A DNA stretch of 64,000 nt from Gallionella sp. (lineage in GTDB: Bacteria; Pseudomonadota; Gammaproteobacteria; Burkholderiales; Gallionellaceae), in the NCBI GenBank assembly GCA_028699065.1, contig JAQVVH010000001.1, positions 950,326-1,014,325 on the forward strand. Reading direction: 5' to 3'. The position numbers and the translations under genes are program-made. Within the stretch, counting starts at the first letter, position 1; the number at the start of each line of letters is the position of its first letter. Below are positions 42,861 through 53,257 of the stretch, in pieces. Below the pieces are notes generated by a model that was not told the DNA's origin, did no database searches, and was given only the letters and a program-made list of their open reading frames with translations.

Positions 42861-44234
42861 GTGAAGATACTGATTCTGGGTGCGGGGCAGGTGGGCTCGA
42901 CAGTGGCCGAAAGTCTGGTCAGCGAGGCCAATGACATTACGGTCGTCGATGCCGATGCCAGCAAGCTGCAGCAACTGCAGGACCGGCTGGATTTGCGTAC
43001 CGTAGTCGGCAATGCCGCCCATCCTTCCACACTGGAGCAGGCCGGTATTTCGGACACCGATATGTTGCTGGCGGTGACGCAGAGCGACGAAGTCAATCTC
43101 GTGGCCTGCAAGCTGGCAGCCAGTCTGTACAACACGCCGACGCGTATTGCGCGTATCCGGGCGACCGATTATCTCAAGCGCCCCGAGCTGTTCAGCGATG
43201 AAAATTTCTCCGTGGACTTTTCCATCTGTCCGGAACAGATTCTGACTGATTACATCGTCAAACTGATCGAATTTCCCGAGGCGCTCCAGGTTCAGCGGTT
43301 TTCCCAGGGCAAAGCGTCGCTGGTGGGTGTGCGTGCAGTCGAGGGCGGCCCGCTGGTGGGCAATCCACTCAATATGCTGCGCAGTCACATGCCGCAGATC
43401 GAAACCCGGGTTGCCGCGATTTTTCGTCAGGACAAACCCATCATTCCGCAAGGCGACACGGTTGTTGAGGCGGGCGATGAGGTGTTTGTGATTGCCGCGA
43501 CCCATCATATTCGCGAAGTTTTGCGCGAGATGCGCCGCGAAGATCAGCCAACCCGCCGGGTGATGATTGTTGGTGGCGGCAATATTGGCCGTCGTCTTGC
43601 CCAGGCACTGGAAAACGATTACCAAATCAAGCTGATCGAGCACAACAAGCATGTCTGCGAACGTCTGGCCGGCGAGCTGAAGCGTACGCTGGTGCTGAAT
43701 GGCGACGGTACGGACGAAAAGCTCATGCAACAGGAACATATCGCCGATGTGGATGTGTTCTGCGCGCTGACCAACGATGACGAAAATAACATCATGTCCT
43801 CGCTGCTCGCCAAACAGGGGGGCGCGCGCAAGGTTATCGCGCTGATTAATCGCAGCGCTTATGTGGATCTGGTGCAGGGTGGCAAGATCGATATCGCGCT
43901 TTCGCCCGCCCAGGTCACCATTGGTTCGCTGCTCGCTTATGTTCGACAGGGCGATGTGGCGGCTGTCCATTCACTGCGACGCGGTGCGGCAGAGGCGCTG
44001 GAATTGGTCGCGCACGGGGATCGGAAATCTTCCAAAGTGGTGGGACGCAAGGTCGAAGAAATCGAATTGCCGCTTGGGGCGACGATCGGTGCCGTCGTTC
44101 GCAATCAGGAGGTGGTCATCGCGCACCACGACACGCTGATTCAGGCTGAAGACCATGTCATCGTTTTCGTTACAGACAAGAAAATGGTGAAAAAAGTGGA
44201 ACGGTTATTCCAGGTTAACCTCGGATTCTTCTAG
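42861..44234 (+). CDS. trkA: Trk potassium transporter NAD-binding subunit
   Basis: A 457-residue peripheral regulator of the Trk K+ channel. Two RCK repeats: the first nucleotide-binding motif is ILILGAGQVGSTVAESL, with its acidic end VVDAD; the second is MIVGGGNIGRRLAQAL. Each is followed by a TrkA_C domain (near 145-225 and 370-457). The start is GTG at 42861 after a G-rich stretch. trkH follows with no gap, so the transporter is made as a unit. Confidence 0.96.
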   Translation: MKILILGAGQVGSTVAESLVSEANDITVVDADASKLQQLQDRLDLRTVVGNAAHPSTLEQAGISDTDMLLAVTQSDEVNLVACKLAASLYNTPTRIARIRATDYLKRPELFSDENFSVDFSICPEQILTDYIVKLIEFPEALQVQRFSQGKASLVGVRAVEGGPLVGNPLNMLRSHMPQIETRVAAIFRQDKPIIPQGDTVVEAGDEVFVIAATHHIREVLREMRREDQPTRRVMIVGGGNIGRRLAQALENDYQIKLIEHNKHVCERLAGELKRTLVLNGDGTDEKLMQQEHIADVDVFCALTNDDENNIMSSLLAKQGGARKVIALINRSAYVDLVQGGKIDIALSPAQVTIGSLLAYVRQGDVAAVHSLRRGAAEALELVAHGDRKSSKVVGRKVEEIELPLGATIGAVVRNQEVVIAHHDTLIQAEDHVIVFVTDKKMVKKVERLFQVNLGFF

Positions 44235-45695
44235 ATGAATCGCGCCCTGACCGTTGTTCATGCATTGGGTTTGTTGCTGGTGGTTTTCAGCCTCACCTAT
44301 CTTTTGCCCATCATTACTGCCTTTCTGTACGGTGATACGACCCTGTTGCTGGATTTTCTGCTGGCGATGTTGTGGACTGCGGCGGCGGGCTTGCTGATGT
44401 GGATGTTGACACGCCGTTTTCGTGGTGAGCTGTCGATACGCCACGGTTATCTGCTGGTTGTGACCATGTGGACGGCGATGCCGCTTTTTGCAACGATTCC
44501 CCTACTGTTGGTGATTCCCGGCTTGTCGTTAACCGATGCCTATTTTGAAACCATGTCCGGCATGACAACGACGGGCGCAACCGTACTCACCGGCCTGGAT
44601 AATCTGCCGCCTGCCATTAACATTTGGCGCCACGAACTGAACTGGCTGGGCGGGCTGGGCATCATCGTGTTGGCAGTCGCCGTGTTACCTTTGCTTGGCA
44701 TTGGCGGTCGACAGCTATTCAAGGCAGAAACGCCCGGCCCGATGAAGGATGCAGCATTAACACCCCGTATTGCGGATACCGCGCGCAATTTGTGGGTTGT
44801 CTACGTGGTGGTGACGCTGTTCTGCATTGCCGCTCTCAAATGGGCGGGTATGGGCTGGCTGGATGCGGTGTGTCATTCGTTCTCTGCAATGGGGTTGGGT
44901 GGGTTTTCAACCCACGACGCTAGCGTTGGCTATTTCAACTCACCTTTGATTGAAATGGTAATGACGGTTTTTATGTTATTTGCTGTTGTTAACTTTGCCA
45001 CACATTTTTTAGCCTGGCGTGGAAAGTCAGTCTGGATTTATGGCCGTGACGCGGAAGCAGTCGCCTCTCTCGGGCTTATTCTGGCAAGCTGTGCGGGCAT
45101 TGCTTTTTATTTATGGTGGCAAGGCGTTTATGCCAGTCTGGAAACCGCATTGCGGTTCGCAACATTTAACGTGGTTTCTATTGCGACCAGTTCGGGTTAT
45201 GCGAGCACGGATTATGCCCAATGGCCGATTTTCGCACCCTTGTGGATGATGTTCTTGACTGCAATCGCCGCTAGCTCGGGTTCGACCGGCGGGGGTATCA
45301 AGATGATTCGCACCTTGGTGCTGGTTAAACAGGCCGGTCGTGAGTTTCTCAAGTTGCTCCATCCGGCAGCCATCAATCCGATGAAGATCGGCGGCCATGT
45401 TGTGCCAAACAACATTGTCTTTGCGGTGCTCGGGTTTATTTTTCTATATTTCATGGTCATCGTTACGCTGACCTTTGTCTTGCTGATTAGTGGCATGGAT
45501 TTTATCTCGGCCTTTACGGCAGTATTGGCATCGGTCAACAACTGCGGCCCCGGCCTGGGAACGGTCGGACCTGCCAGCAATTATCAGGGGCTGACGGATT
45601 TTCAGACTTGGGTATGCACGTTCGGGATGCTGGTGGGGCGTCTGGAAATTTTCACCGTGCTGATTCTGTTTACCCCGCGCTTCTGGCAGCGTTGA
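44235..45695 (+). CDS. trkH: Trk potassium transporter membrane subunit
   Basis: A 486-residue K+ channel-like transporter. The four pore loops are visible in order: MTTTGATVL, AMGLGGFST, SSGSTGGGIK and NNCGPGLG. Many membrane helices span the protein. K+ uptake is gated by TrkA with nucleotides. It starts at the base after the trkA stop, and its own stop is 1 bp from the end of the convergent photolyase gene, leaving no room for a separate terminator. Confidence 0.97.
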   Translation: MNRALTVVHALGLLLVVFSLTYLLPIITAFLYGDTTLLLDFLLAMLWTAAAGLLMWMLTRRFRGELSIRHGYLLVVTMWTAMPLFATIPLLLVIPGLSLTDAYFETMSGMTTTGATVLTGLDNLPPAINIWRHELNWLGGLGIIVLAVAVLPLLGIGGRQLFKAETPGPMKDAALTPRIADTARNLWVVYVVVTLFCIAALKWAGMGWLDAVCHSFSAMGLGGFSTHDASVGYFNSPLIEMVMTVFMLFAVVNFATHFLAWRGKSVWIYGRDAEAVASLGLILASCAGIAFYLWWQGVYASLETALRFATFNVVSIATSSGYASTDYAQWPIFAPLWMMFLTAIAASSGSTGGGIKMIRTLVLVKQAGREFLKLLHPAAINPMKIGGHVVPNNIVFAVLGFIFLYFMVIVTLTFVLLISGMDFISAFTAVLASVNNCGPGLGTVGPASNYQGLTDFQTWVCTFGMLVGRLEIFTVLILFTPRFWQR

Positions 45696-45696
45696 A

Positions 45697-47118
45697 TTAC
45701 GCCACGGACTTGTAGCGGGCCAGTGTCATGGCGCGCGCCGTCGCGTGGTCGATAAGCGGTGCGGGATAGTTTTTTCCGATGACGATGCCCAACTGCTGCT
45801 GATCCGCAAGCGGCAATTTCCAGGGGCTATGAATGAAGTCTGCAGGACAATTGGCCAGTTCCGGCACATAGCGCCGGATGAACCTGCCATCCGGGTCGAA
45901 TTTTTCCGACTGTGTCACCGGATTGAATATACGGAACCAAGGCTGGGCATCACAACCGGTCGAGGCCGACCATTGCCAGCCGCCATTGTTGGCCGCAAGA
46001 TCAAAATCAATCAGTTGCTCCGCAAAATGGCGCTCGCCCCAGCGCCAGTCGATTTGCAAATCCTTGACCAAAAAAGCGGCGGTCACCATGCGCAGGCGAT
46101 TGTGCATATAGCCACTGCGCGCGAGTTGCCGCATGCCGGCATCCACCAGCGGGTAGCCGGTTTGCCCTGATTGCCAAGCTGCGAACCACGCTGGGTCATT
46201 GTTCCACTGCAAATCATCAAAGCGGGGCTTGAAAGCGTGGGCGACTACATACGGATAGTGGTAGAGCAGCATCTGATAAAACTCGCGCCAGATCAATTCC
46301 GACAGCCAGGTTTGCGGCCCCGGTCCGCCGCTATAAAAAGCCTCGCGAGCCAACGTGCGGATCGAGAGGGTGCCGAAACGCAAGTGAGCCGACAAGTAGG
46401 ACACGCCTTTGAGTGCGGGGAAATCACGGCGTGTGTGGTAATCCGCCATGCGCTGCCGAAAATCGCCGAACAATTGTTCAGCGCCGGACATGCCGCACGG
46501 CAGTGCCAGTTCGGCCAGATTGCTGCGGACAAATCCCAGCGTTTCCAGGCCGGGCAGGTGTGCCGGTGTGCATTGTGCCAGTGCTGCGAAATGATGCTCC
46601 GTCGGATAGACGCGCAAGTGAAAATCGGTCAGCGTTTTCAGCCAGGCATTTTTGTAGGGCGTGAAAACGTTAAAGGGTTTTCTGGTGGCAGTGAGTACTT
46701 CTTCACATTCAAAGATGACCTGATCTTTGAAAGTGCGGAAGGCAATCCCGTGCGTTTGCAGTGCTGTCGCCACGTCGCGGTCGCGGACGATGGCATCGGG
46801 TTCGTAATCGCGGTTGCAGAAGACGGTCGAAGCGCCCATCGATTTTGCAAACTGCGGCACGATTGAGCAAGCGCTTTCGTGCAAGATATGCAGCGTACTG
46901 CCTAGGTCTTCCAGCGCTCTTTTGAGTTCGGCTACGCTCTCCCAGATGAATTCGACCCGGCGGTCGGCCAGATTTGTTAAGTGATCCAGAATGTCCGTAT
47001 CAAACACGAAAAGGCAATGAACGGGCATGCCGGATTTAAGGGCGTGGTACAGCGCCGCGTGATCGTGCAGGCGCAGGTCACGCCGAAACCAGCAAAGGGC
47101 AATAGGCGGAGATGTCAT
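45697..47118 (-). CDS. phrB: deoxyribodipyrimidine photolyase
   Basis: A 473-residue class I CPD photolyase. The antenna domain starts ALCWFRRDLRLHDHAAL; the FAD domain has WLSELIWREFYQMLLYHYP, DAGMRQLARSGYMHNRLRM and DLAANNGGWQWSAS, which includes the Asn that faces the FAD and one Trp of the electron-transfer chain. It repairs cyclobutane pyrimidine dimers with blue light. The frame is open upstream to 47439, but the ATG at 47118 matches the family start. Divergent from algH with only 42 bp between. Confidence 0.95.
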   Translation of the reverse strand: MTSPPIALCWFRRDLRLHDHAALYHALKSGMPVHCLFVFDTDILDHLTNLADRRVEFIWESVAELKRALEDLGSTLHILHESACSIVPQFAKSMGASTVFCNRDYEPDAIVRDRDVATALQTHGIAFRTFKDQVIFECEEVLTATRKPFNVFTPYKNAWLKTLTDFHLRVYPTEHHFAALAQCTPAHLPGLETLGFVRSNLAELALPCGMSGAEQLFGDFRQRMADYHTRRDFPALKGVSYLSAHLRFGTLSIRTLAREAFYSGGPGPQTWLSELIWREFYQMLLYHYPYVVAHAFKPRFDDLQWNNDPAWFAAWQSGQTGYPLVDAGMRQLARSGYMHNRLRMVTAAFLVKDLQIDWRWGERHFAEQLIDFDLAANNGGWQWSASTGCDAQPWFRIFNPVTQSEKFDPDGRFIRRYVPELANCPADFIHSPWKLPLADQQQLGIVIGKNYPAPLIDHATARAMTLARYKSVA

Positions 47119-47160
47119 GGCGCAATTGTGAACGCCGGAGCGTAAAGCTACAATGCGGCC

Positions 47161-47721
47161 ATGTCCGAATTCAACCTGACCCGCCACTTTTTGATTGCCA
47201 TGCCCGCGTTGCAGGAAGGGGTTTTTGCCGGGACGCTGACCTATATTTGCGAACACAACGAAAATGGCGCGCTCGGCATTGTGGTCAACCGCCCCATCGA
47301 CCTGAAACTGGCAGACATGTTCGCGCAAATCAACATTCCCCTGCACGAGCCGGAGCTGCAATCCCAGCCAGTGCATTTTGGTGGCCCGGTGCAGACCGAA
47401 CGCGGTTTTGTCTTGCACGACACACCGGGTAGCTGGCAATCCTCTTTGCGTATCAGCGATACGCTGGAATTGACGACGTCAAAAGATATTCTCGAAGCGG
47501 TTGCGGAGGGCAAGGGGCCGCGCCACATGATCATCACGTTGGGGTATGCCGGTTGGGATCAGGGCCAGCTGGAACACGAGATGAGCGAGAACGCCTGGCT
47601 GACCCTGCCCGCGTCCGAACACATTTTGTTCGATCTGCCACCTGAGGCGCGGCTGCCGGCCGCGATGCGCCAGCTAGGTGTGGATTACGCTAGCCTGTCG
47701 GAAGAGGTCGGTCATGCCTGA
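47161..47721 (+). CDS. YqgE/AlgH family protein
   Basis: A 186-residue protein of the DUF179 family: LTRHFLIAMPALQEGVFAGTLTYICEHNENGALGIVVNRP is the N-terminal signature, HFGGPVQTERGFVLHD the middle one and LGYAGWDQGQLEHEM the C-terminal one. Family function is unproven despite the AlgH name. It is the first gene of a cluster with ruvX, pyrB and pyrC', overlapping ruvX by 8 bp, an order common in proteobacteria. Confidence 0.93.
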   Translation: MSEFNLTRHFLIAMPALQEGVFAGTLTYICEHNENGALGIVVNRPIDLKLADMFAQINIPLHEPELQSQPVHFGGPVQTERGFVLHDTPGSWQSSLRISDTLELTTSKDILEAVAEGKGPRHMIITLGYAGWDQGQLEHEMSENAWLTLPASEHILFDLPPEARLPAAMRQLGVDYASLSEEVGHA

Positions 47722-48172
47722 GGGCATGGCATCCGCTCCCCCATCCGGTAATTTTCTGGGATTCGATTTCGGCACCAAGCGCATTGGCGTGGCGATGGGG
47801 AATTCCCTGTTGTGCCAGGCGCGGCCCTTGCTCACAATCAATGAGGAAAAAACTGATCCGCGCTTTGCCCGCATCGCTGCACTTTTGCAGGAGTGGCAGC
47901 CCGCCGCGCTTGTGGTGGGATTGCCCTGTCACGATGACGGTACGCCGCACGAATTGACGGCGCTGTGCCGGCGTTTTGCCAACCGCCTCAAGGGGCGCTT
48001 CAAATTGCCGGTGATTCTGGTTGATGAGCGGTATACTTCGCTCGCCGCGGGCGAGCAGCTGAATCGGGCCGGCATCTACGGGCTGAAACAAAAAGCGGTC
48101 ATTGACCAATACGCCGCGCAGCAAATTCTGCAGGCGTATTTTGACGAACCTTCAGCGGGACAGATGGCATGA
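47714..48172 (+). CDS. ruvX: RuvX/YqgF family Holliday junction resolvase-like protein
   Basis: A 152-residue RNase H-fold nuclease-like protein. The N-terminal catalytic motif is [14 protein letters not shown] (first Asp), followed by [14 protein letters not shown] and LVDERYTSL. In E. coli, YqgF takes part in rRNA 5' processing; Holliday-junction cleavage has been shown for some relatives. The ATG at 47714 lies 8 bp inside algH. It overlaps pyrB by 4 bp. Confidence 0.93.
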   Translation: MPEGMASAPPSGNFLGFDFGTKRIGVAMGNSLLCQARPLLTINEEKTDPRFARIAALLQEWQPAALVVGLPCHDDGTPHELTALCRRFANRLKGRFKLPVILVDERYTSLAAGEQLNRAGIYGLKQKAVIDQYAAQQILQAYFDEPSAGQMA

Positions 48173-49122
48173 ACAATCCGCAACTTAATCAACATGGCGA
48201 ACTTCAGCATTTGCTGAGCACCGAGGGTCTGCCCGTTCGCATCGTGCGTGACATTCTTGACCGTGCCGCAACGTTTTTGGGGGAAGGTCACGCCGAGATC
48301 AACAAGGTGCCGCTGCTGCACGGCAAGTCGGTCTTCAACATCTTTTTCGAAAACAGCACCCGCACCCGCACCACATTCGAGATTGCCGCAAAAAAACTTT
48401 CGGCGGATGTCGTGAATCTGAATATCGGTTCGTCCTCGACCAGCAAGGGCGAAACCCTGCTGGATACGGTGGATAACCTCTGTGCCATGCATGCGGACAT
48501 GTTTGTGGTTCGCCACGCCACCTCCGGAGCGGCGCATCTGATTGCCCGCCATGTGGCACCGGGAATTCATGTTATCAATGCCGGCGACGGACGTCATGCG
48601 CATCCCACGCAAGCCTTGCTGGACATGTACACCATCCGCCATTACAAGCAGGAATTTCACAACCTCACTGTTGCCATTGTCGGCGATGTGCTGCATTCGC
48701 GTGTGGCGCGTTCGCAGATCCATGCCCTTACGACCCTGGGGGTGCCCGAAGTGCGCGTCATCGCCCCCAAGACACTGTTGCCCAGCATGGTGGAAAAGCT
48801 TGGTGTCCGTGTGTTTCACAGCATGGAAGAAGGACTGAAAGGTGTGGATGTTGTGATGATGCTGCGCCTGCAAAACGAGCGTATGCAGGGTGCGTTGCTG
48901 CCCTCGGCACAGGAGTATTTCAAATATTACGGGCTGACCCGGGAGCGTCTCGCCCTGGCGAAACCCGCTGCGATCGTGATGCATCCCGGCCCGATGAACC
49001 GTGGTGTGGAAATCGATTCCAGCGTCGCGGACGGCGCGCAGTCTGTCATCCTGCCGCAGGTGACCTTTGGCATCGCGATCCGGATGGCGGTGATGAGTCT
49101 TTTGGCGGGGACCTCGACATGA
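48169..49122 (+). CDS. pyrB: aspartate carbamoyltransferase catalytic subunit
   Basis: A 317-residue ATCase that makes carbamoyl-aspartate in pyrimidine synthesis. The carbamoyl-phosphate motif [12 protein letters not shown] lies near residue 60, the catalytic mobile loop [13 protein letters not shown] follows, then [11 protein letters not shown], and [12 protein letters not shown] near the end. No pyrI-type regulatory subunit is present. The neighbour pyrC' is likely its structural partner, as in Pseudomonas-type ATCase. It overlaps both ruvX and pyrC' by 4 bp. Confidence 0.96.
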   Translation: MNNPQLNQHGELQHLLSTEGLPVRIVRDILDRAATFLGEGHAEINKVPLLHGKSVFNIFFENSTRTRTTFEIAAKKLSADVVNLNIGSSSTSKGETLLDTVDNLCAMHADMFVVRHATSGAAHLIARHVAPGIHVINAGDGRHAHPTQALLDMYTIRHYKQEFHNLTVAIVGDVLHSRVARSQIHALTTLGVPEVRVIAPKTLLPSMVEKLGVRVFHSMEEGLKGVDVVMMLRLQNERMQGALLPSAQEYFKYYGLTRERLALAKPAAIVMHPGPMNRGVEIDSSVADGAQSVILPQVTFGIAIRMAVMSLLAGTST

Positions 49123-50393
49123 ACATTCACATTTCAGGCGGCCGCCTGATCGACCCGAAGAACGGCATTGACGCGCAGCAGGACGTGTTCATTGTCGACA
49201 AGCGCATCGCCGCCATCGGCCAAGCGCCGGAAGGCTTTGTGGCCGAACAGCTTATCGACGCCCGCGGCTTGATCGTGATGCCCGGACTGGTGGATGTCGC
49301 CGCGCGTTTGCGTGAGCCGGGCTACGAATACCGCGCCACGCTGGAATCCGAAATGGCCGCGGCAGTTGCCGGTGGGGTGACCTCCCTGTCCTGCCCGCCG
49401 GATACCGACCCGCCGCTTGACGAGCCGGGTCTGGTGGAAATGCTCAAGCACCGTGCGCGGTCCCTGAATCAGGCACGGGTATTTCCGGTGGGGGCGCTCA
49501 CCTATGGTTTGAAGGGCGAACAAATCACCGAAATGGCCGAGCTGACCGAGGCGGGGTGCAAAGCCTTCGGACATGCCGACGCCCCCCCGGCGGACAACCG
49601 TGTGCTGATGCGTGCAATGCAGTACGCCGCCACTTTTGGCTTCCGTGTCTGGTTGCGTCCGCAGGATGCCGCACTGTCGCGGAACGGCGTGGCGCATGAT
49701 GGCGAAGTGGCCGCCCGGTTGGGTTTGCCGCCCATCCCTGTGGTCGCCGAAACGGTGGCCTTGTCCACCATGCTGCAACTTGCGCGCGAAACCGGCGTGC
49801 GGCTGCATGTGTGCCGGATTTCCAGTGCGGCCGGCGTTGAGATGATTCGCGCCGCGAAGCGCGAAGGTTTGAGTGTGACCTGCGACGTGTCGATGAACCA
49901 TGTGCATCTGACCGAGGTGGATATCGGCTACTTTGACGCGAATTGTCATCTGCAGCCCCCTTTGCGCACGCAGCGCGATCGCACCGCGCTGCGGGCCGGT
50001 CTGGCCGATGGCACGATAGATGCGGTATGTTCAAACCATTCGCCGGTCGATGACGATGCCAAATTGTTGCCCTTTGCCGAGGCGGAAGCTGGTGCCACCG
50101 GTATGGAATTGTTGCTGCCGCTGGTGCTGAAATGGGCTGAGCAGGAAAGTATTCCCCTGCTTGACGCGATTTCTCGGGTGACGATCAATCCGGCGCAGTC
50201 ACTGGGGGTCAAAGTGGGACATCTTTCGCCGGGTGCGCATGCCGATGTTTGTGTGTTTGATCCGCAGGCCACCTGGAAGGTCGAGCCTGCTGCACTCATC
50301 AGTCAGGGCAAGAATACGCCCTTCAACGGCTACACCTTGCAAGGCCGGGTACGTTACACCGTGGTGGAAGGCAAAACAGTTTTTGTGGCCTGA
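49119..50393 (+). CDS. pyrC': dihydroorotase-like protein, probably catalytically inactive (PyrC')
   Basis: A 424-residue amidohydrolase-fold protein of the type I dihydroorotase family. Where active enzymes have the zinc-binding HxH in the sequence DxHxHLREPG, this protein has [10 protein letters not shown] (Ala61 and Arg63). The late catalytic Asp motif (TDHAP) reads SNHSP, so Asp is replaced by Asn. The metal site therefore looks destroyed. In Pseudomonas an equivalent inactive PyrC' is needed to assemble active ATCase with PyrB; the same is inferred here. A working dihydroorotase must lie elsewhere. It overlaps pyrB by 4 bp. Confidence 0.9.
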   Translation: MNIHISGGRLIDPKNGIDAQQDVFIVDKRIAAIGQAPEGFVAEQLIDARGLIVMPGLVDVAARLREPGYEYRATLESEMAAAVAGGVTSLSCPPDTDPPLDEPGLVEMLKHRARSLNQARVFPVGALTYGLKGEQITEMAELTEAGCKAFGHADAPPADNRVLMRAMQYAATFGFRVWLRPQDAALSRNGVAHDGEVAARLGLPPIPVVAETVALSTMLQLARETGVRLHVCRISSAAGVEMIRAAKREGLSVTCDVSMNHVHLTEVDIGYFDANCHLQPPLRTQRDRTALRAGLADGTIDAVCSNHSPVDDDAKLLPFAEAEAGATGMELLLPLVLKWAEQESIPLLDAISRVTINPAQSLGVKVGHLSPGAHADVCVFDPQATWKVEPAALISQGKNTPFNGYTLQGRVRYTVVEGKTVFVA

Positions 50394-50456
50394 ACCTCGC
50401 GGCGGAATAGCTGCCCGTACCGAATAAAAAAATCAACTTTTAAGCAGGAACCGAGC

Positions 50457-52493
50457 GTGAATCCATTACTTGATTTTTCTGGTCTTCCGCGCTTTGCGGA
50501 GATCAAACCCGAACATGTGGCACCGGCTATCGAGCAACTCCTCGCCGAGAGTCGCGCCCTGGTTAGCCGGTTACTGTCGGAGGAGGTGGCGCCGAAATGG
50601 GATGAATTTGTGGCGCCGATGGAGGATGCGAACGAACGCGTCTCGCGGGCCTGGGGGCCGGTGGGCCATCTTAATGCGGTGATGAATTCTGCCGAGTTGC
50701 GCGAAGCCTACAACGCAAACCTGCCGAAAATTACGCAGTATTACGCCGAGCTTGGGCAGAATCTGGCCCTGTTTAAAAAATTCAAAGCGCTTCACGACAG
50801 CCCGGAGTTCGCGACGCTGAATGGCGCACGGCAAAAGATTATCGAAAACGAACTGCGCGATTTTCGTCTGGGCGGGGCGGAGCTGCCGGAAGCCAAAAAA
50901 GCCCGCTTCCTTGAAATTCAGGAACGGCTCGCAGAGTTGTCTTCGCGCTTCTCCGATAACCTGCTCGACGCGACGAATGATTACAGCCTGCTGATCGAAT
51001 CGCGGGACGAATTGAACGGCCTGCCGGAAGATGTACTGCAAGCCGCCCGGGAGGCTGCGGAAGCAGGTGGGAAATCCGGCTGGTTATTCACGCTGAAAGC
51101 CCCGTCCTATATGCCGGTGATGCAGTTCGCCGAAAATCATGCGCTGCGCGAAAAAATCTATCGCGCGTATGCCACGCGTGCTTCCGAATTTGGCAAGGCC
51201 GAATGGGACAACAGCCCGCTGATGGATGAAATCATCCGCTTGCGCGGTGAAGAGGCTGAATTGCTGGGTTTTGCCAATTACGGCGAGCTGTCGCTGGCTA
51301 GCAAGATGGCCGAAACCCCCGCCCAGGTCATCAACTTCATGCGCGAATTGGCGCAGCGTGCGCGGCCTTTTGCCGAACGCGATCTGGCGGAGCTGCGTAA
51401 ATTCGCCCGTGACGAATTGGCTTTGCCGGCGTTGCATTCCTGGGATATCAGTTTCGCCAGCGAAAAATTGCGCGAGCGACGTTATGCGTTTTCCGAGCAG
51501 GAAGTGAAACAGTATTTTCCCGAGGATGCAGTTTTCGCCGGGATGTTCCACCTCATCGAAACGCTTTACGGACTGAGGATTTCACCGGCTTCCGCGCCGG
51601 TCTGGCATGAAGATGTGAAATTCTTCGATATTCGCGAGCGGGATGGCGCGCTCGTGGGACAGTTTTATCTCGATCTCTACGCGCGCAATAGCAAGCGTGG
51701 CGGCGCGTGGATGGATGACGTTATTACGCGGCGGCGTTTGAGCGATGGCCGTTTGCAAACGCCGGTGGCGTACCTCAACTGCAATTTTGCCGCGCCGGTG
51801 GGCGGAAAGTCCGCGCTGTTCACCCATGACGAAGTCATCACGCTGTTCCACGAATTCGGCCACGGCCTGCACCATCTGCTGACTGAGATTGAGGATCTGG
51901 GCGTGTCCGGCATCAACGGTGTGGAATGGGACGCCGTCGAGCTGCCCAGCCAGTTCATGGAAAATTTTTGCTGGGAATGGAATGTGCTGCAGGATATGAC
52001 CCGCCACAGCGAAAGCGGCGCGTCGTTACCGCGCGCCCTTTTCGACAAAATGCTGGCGGCGAAGAATTTCCAGAGCGGGTTGCAGACCCTGCGACAGATC
52101 GAATTTTCGCTATTCGACATGCTGATGCACAGCCATTTTCAGGCGGGTGAAGATCATTCCATTCTGAATCTGCTCGACACGGTGCGGGCGGAAGTCGCGG
52201 TGTTGATTCCTCCCGACTTCAATCGTTTCCCGCACAGCTTTTCGCATATTTTTGCGGGCGGGTATGCGGCCGGTTATTACAGCTACAAATGGGCGGAAGT
52301 GCTGTCGGCTGACGCTTATAGTCTGTTCGAGGAACACGGCGTGCTTAACCCCGATATCGGCGCGCGATTCCGTGCCGAGATTTTGGCCATGGGTGGCGCG
52401 CGGCCGGCGATGCAATCCTTTGCCGCATTTAGAGGGCGCGAACCGGCGATCGACGCCTTGCTGCGCCATCACGGTCTGGTTGAATCCCTGTGA
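50457..52493 (+). CDS. prlC: oligopeptidase A (M3 metallopeptidase)
   Basis: A 678-residue zinc peptidase of the M3 family. The zinc motif is [13 protein letters not shown] at about 463-475, with the third ligand Glu downstream in [19 protein letters not shown]. The N-terminus [20 protein letters not shown] is typical of PrlC/OpdA. It degrades signal peptides and other short peptides in the cytoplasm. The start is GTG at 50457 with AGGAA upstream. It overlaps xthA by 4 bp (GTGA). Confidence 0.96.
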   Translation: MNPLLDFSGLPRFAEIKPEHVAPAIEQLLAESRALVSRLLSEEVAPKWDEFVAPMEDANERVSRAWGPVGHLNAVMNSAELREAYNANLPKITQYYAELGQNLALFKKFKALHDSPEFATLNGARQKIIENELRDFRLGGAELPEAKKARFLEIQERLAELSSRFSDNLLDATNDYSLLIESRDELNGLPEDVLQAAREAAEAGGKSGWLFTLKAPSYMPVMQFAENHALREKIYRAYATRASEFGKAEWDNSPLMDEIIRLRGEEAELLGFANYGELSLASKMAETPAQVINFMRELAQRARPFAERDLAELRKFARDELALPALHSWDISFASEKLRERRYAFSEQEVKQYFPEDAVFAGMFHLIETLYGLRISPASAPVWHEDVKFFDIRERDGALVGQFYLDLYARNSKRGGAWMDDVITRRRLSDGRLQTPVAYLNCNFAAPVGGKSALFTHDEVITLFHEFGHGLHHLLTEIEDLGVSGINGVEWDAVELPSQFMENFCWEWNVLQDMTRHSESGASLPRALFDKMLAAKNFQSGLQTLRQIEFSLFDMLMHSHFQAGEDHSILNLLDTVRAEVAVLIPPDFNRFPHSFSHIFAGGYAAGYYSYKWAEVLSADAYSLFEEHGVLNPDIGARFRAEILAMGGARPAMQSFAAFRGREPAIDALLRHHGLVESL

Positions 52494-53251
52494 AGCTGGC
52501 GACCTGGAACGTTAACTCGCTCAAGGTGCGCCTGCCGCATCTGCTGGACTGGCTCGCCGCCAATCCCGTCGAGGTGATATGCCTGCAGGAAACCAAGTCG
52601 CAGGATGCCGATTTTCCCATCGAGGCCTTGCGGACAGCCGGTTATCACTGTGCGTTCAGCGGGCAGAAAACCTATAACGGCGTGGCGATTCTGAGCCGCG
52701 AACCGCTCGTTGACGTGCAATGCGGCATTCCGGATTTTGAGGACGAGCAAAAGCGCGTGATTGCCGCCACGGTGGGCGATGTGCGTGTGGTGTGTGTTTA
52801 TGTGCCGAACGGGCAAAGCGTCGGTTCGGACAAGTATGGCTACAAACTCAAATGGCTGGCCGCGCTGAATGACTGGTTGCGCGCAGAGCTGGTGCGCCAT
52901 TCGCAACTGGCCCTGCTGGGCGACTACAACATTGCGCCGGAAGACCGTGATGTGTACGACCCGGCGGGTTGGCAAGGCCAGATTCTGGTGAGCGAGGCGG
53001 AGCGCGAGGCCTTCCATCGGCTGGAATCCCTAGGTCTGAAAGACAGCTTTCGTCTGTTCGAGCAGCCGGAAAAATCCTATTCTTGGTGGGACTATCGCAT
53101 GATGGCTTTTCGCCGCAATCTGGGGCTGCGCATTGATCACATTCTGCTTAGTGATGCGCTGGCGGTGCGGTGCAAGTCCTGCGAGATCGACAGGGCTCCG
53201 CGCAGGCTGGAGCGTCCGTCAGACCACACGCCGGTGATCGCCGAGATTTGA
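52490..53251 (+). CDS. xthA: exodeoxyribonuclease III
   Basis: A 253-residue AP endonuclease/3'-5' exonuclease. The catalytic set is present: [14 protein letters not shown] (Asn), CLQETKSQD (Glu), [14 protein letters not shown] (Asp-Asn), [10 protein letters not shown] and [10 protein letters not shown] (Asp-His). It acts on abasic sites in base-excision repair. The start is GTG in a GTGA overlap with the prlC stop. The 3' end is 6 bp from the convergent ubiH-type gene. Confidence 0.96.
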   Translation: MKLATWNVNSLKVRLPHLLDWLAANPVEVICLQETKSQDADFPIEALRTAGYHCAFSGQKTYNGVAILSREPLVDVQCGIPDFEDEQKRVIAATVGDVRVVCVYVPNGQSVGSDKYGYKLKWLAALNDWLRAELVRHSQLALLGDYNIAPEDRDVYDPAGWQGQILVSEAEREAFHRLESLGLKDSFRLFEQPEKSYSWWDYRMMAFRRNLGLRIDHILLSDALAVRCKSCEIDRAPRRLERPSDHTPVIAEI

Positions 53252-53257
53252 GACGGT

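Noticed and set aside
49119-50393. Annotation as an active dihydroorotase
   Set aside because: HxH metal ligands and the catalytic Asp are missing; treated as PyrC'.
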